From Undibacterium paludis (GTDB lineage Bacteria; Pseudomonadota; Gammaproteobacteria; Burkholderiales; Burkholderiaceae_D), in assembly GCF_022568815.1 (NCBI RefSeq), contig NZ_JAKZHX010000008.1, forward strand, positions 1 to 64,000: 64,000 bases of DNA, in the 5' to 3' direction. Positions 62,424 to 64,000 of the stretch are shown here, piece by piece. Below the pieces are notes generated by a model. The model had not been told where the DNA came from. It searched no databases and was given only the letters and a program-made list of their open reading frames with translations. A program made the position numbers and the translations under genes. Every line of letters begins with the position of its first letter. The stretch's first letter is position 1.

Positions 62424-63953
62424 TTAATGTGTGTGTATGCCGCCCATCAGGCAGCCTATCTGGGTCGCATCAAATTCTTCTGCCTTCAGCTCACCCGTGA
62501 TAGCGCCGCCGGAAATGACCAGGATACGGTCAGCCAGGGCGCGCACTTCTTCCAGCTCTACCGACACCAGCAAAATCGCAATGCCGGCGTCGCGCATGGC
62601 CAGCAGGCGCGTGTGCAGGCTTTCTATGGTGCCGATATCAACGCCGCGGGTAGGCTGGCCGACCAGCATCAACTTGGGATTGGCGGCAATTTCGCGCGCC
62701 ATCACGACTTTTTGCTGGTTGCCGCCAGACAGCAGGGCGATGCGCAAATCAGGGTCAGACGGGCGTACATCAAATTTGGCCAGCAAATCCGTGCAGTTCT
62801 TCATGATGCTTTTGTAATCGAGCAGGCCAAAGACCTTGCCCAGCTTTTTCTGGTAACCGAGAAAGCTGTTCATCATCACGGAAAAATTCTTGACGACGGC
62901 ATCACGCAAACGATCTTCCGGTACATGGGCAATGCCGAGATCGCGGAAGGTGGCAGGCAAGCCGTCGGCATCCTTGCGACCGGCAAAGGGCAGGTCCTTG
63001 CCCTGCATCTGCAACTTGCCGCTAGTGGGCAGGCGCATGCCGCTCAGGACTTCGAGTATCTCGCTCTGGCCATTGCCAGAGACACCAGCGATGGCGACGA
63101 TTTCACCGGCACGTATATTGAAGCTGACATTCTTCAGCAGGCTGACTTTTTGCGAGTTGACCAGGTTCAGGTCTTTGACCTCCAGCACCGTCTCGCCCGG
63201 CGCATAGGCAGCACGTGGCAAGTGGGTGACGATAGGACGGCCCACCATCATCTCGGCCATTTGTGAAGTCGTCGTGTCTTTGGTAGCGACAGAACCGATG
63301 ACCGTGCCGCCGCGCATGACGGTGACCTGGTCAGTGATTTCCAGTATCTCTTGCAGTTTGTGGGTGATCAGGATGATGGTCTTGCCCTGTTCCTTGAACA
63401 GGCGCAGCACTTCAAACAGCGAAGCTGTTTCCTGCACCGTCAGGACGGCAGTCGGTTCATCGAGGATCAGGATATTGGCGCTGCGGTAAATCTGCTTGAG
63501 GATTTCCACCCTTTGCTGCACGCCGACCGACAAATCCTGTATTGTCGCCAGCGGGTCCACGTCAAGTGAATAGCGTTTGCATATTTCGCGCAGTTTGGCT
63601 TCGACTTCATGGCGCTTGGGTTTCAGGCGAAAACCGCCTTCCGTACCGAGCATGACATTGTCGAGCACGGTCATGTTTTCCACCAGCATGAAATGCTGGT
63701 GCACCATGCCTATGCCCAGATCGATGGCTTCCTGGCTGTTGCGGATGTTCTGTTCTGCGCCATTGATCAGCAGTTTGCCGCTGTCCGCACGGTAATAGCC
63801 GTACAGTATGCTCATCAGCGTGGATTTGCCCGCGCCGTTTTCACCGATCACGCCATGGATGGAACCGGGCGCAATGGAAAAGCTCACATCGCGATTGGCG
63901 TGTACTGCGCCAAAGCGTTTGGAGATGTGCTGAAATTCGACGGCTGGCTGCAT
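62424..63953 (-). CDS. Nucleoside ABC transporter ATP-binding protein (double ATPase)
   Basis: 509 residues with two ABC domains. The first has Walker A GENGAGKSTLMSILYGY, signature LSVGVQQRVEILKQ and Walker B ILILDEPTAVL. The second has a changed Walker A (GVSGNGQSEILEVL), signature LLSGGNQQKVVMAREI and a Walker B ending in VGQPTRGVD, where Gln replaces the catalytic Glu, as is standard in simple-sugar and nucleoside importers (RbsA/YufO type). The substrate-binding lipoprotein (BmpA-like) is not in the window; it may lie upstream beyond 64000. Confidence 0.94.
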   Translation of the reverse strand: MQPAVEFQHISKRFGAVHANRDVSFSIAPGSIHGVIGENGAGKSTLMSILYGYYRADSGKLLINGAEQNIRNSQEAIDLGIGMVHQHFMLVENMTVLDNVMLGTEGGFRLKPKRHEVEAKLREICKRYSLDVDPLATIQDLSVGVQQRVEILKQIYRSANILILDEPTAVLTVQETASLFEVLRLFKEQGKTIILITHKLQEILEITDQVTVMRGGTVIGSVATKDTTTSQMAEMMVGRPIVTHLPRAAYAPGETVLEVKDLNLVNSQKVSLLKNVSFNIRAGEIVAIAGVSGNGQSEILEVLSGMRLPTSGKLQMQGKDLPFAGRKDADGLPATFRDLGIAHVPEDRLRDAVVKNFSVMMNSFLGYQKKLGKVFGLLDYKSIMKNCTDLLAKFDVRPSDPDLRIALLSGGNQQKVVMAREIAANPKLMLVGQPTRGVDIGTIESLHTRLLAMRDAGIAILLVSVELEEVRALADRILVISGGAITGELKAEEFDATQIGCLMGGIHTH

Positions 63954-64000
63954 ACTTTAGCGTTTCTTTAAATGACGTTGTGCAAGGGCTTAAACATCAA

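Overview
The window reads as chromosome of a Betaproteobacterium of the order Burkholderiales, most likely Oxalobacteraceae (an Undibacterium-like genome is my best guess). The grounds are the gene order AI-2E transporter / hda / HAD phosphatase / pcnB / folK / panB divergent from purM, the Anbu proteasome cluster, and a moderately GC-rich base composition. Genus is inference; no 16S gene, tRNA or CRISPR array was seen.

Region 1 (1-5040): a LysR regulator divergent from a tight three-gene catabolic unit (nitrilase, PLP-dependent threonine-dehydratase-like lyase, ornithine cyclodeaminase/mu-crystallin family reductase), then a secreted DUF2059 protein.

Region 2 (5100-22400) is the accessory part. 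It starts with a complete IS66-family element (tnpA, tnpB, tnpC) that abuts a broken rhs fragment. On the minus strand there follows a giant 3957-residue Rhs/YD-repeat protein. Its C-terminal tip looks like a papain/C39-type cysteine protease. Directly downstream of it lie a small candidate immunity gene, a displaced rhs tail, a zinc-ribbon candidate immunity gene and a second displaced rhs core fragment cut by the IS66. This resembles the orphan toxin/immunity arrays left by rhs tip switching. Past the rhs start lie an uncharacterised small gene, a stand-alone sigma region-4 protein and a TonB-like gene that needs a frameshift.

Region 3 (22500-34600): a TetR regulator with palindromic operators divergent from a metallo-beta-lactamase-fold lipase-like hydrolase and an SDR oxidoreductase; then the housekeeping operon (folate, pantothenate, RNA polyadenylation, Hda) divergent from purM; two back-to-back bidirectional terminators; and a lipoprotein S41 protease with DUF4214 and PDZ domains.

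Region 4 (34700-44600): tag, a DUF4124 protein, and the Anbu cluster (Anbu peptidase, transglutaminase-like, alpha-E, circularly permuted ATP-grasp), which is split by an oppositely oriented lipoprotein gene. Glutathione reductase, a Tat-exported dienelactone hydrolase-family protein and a secreted unknown follow.

Region 5 (44900-64000): a class-I amidotransferase-like hydrolase, two cation/proton antiporters, a YbdK-type carboxylate-amine ligase, a small HD hydrolase, the creBCD envelope-stress genes, cytidine deaminase divergent from a MASE1-GGDEF diguanylate cyclase, a DUF5610 protein, and a purine/pyrimidine nucleoside salvage unit (2OG-Fe(II) oxygenase, nucleoside hydrolase, two permeases and a double ATPase of a nucleoside ABC importer). 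Two miniature inverted-repeat elements lie in the intergenic spaces of this region. The salvage genes, cytidine deaminase and the ABC importer together suggest active use of environmental nucleosides.
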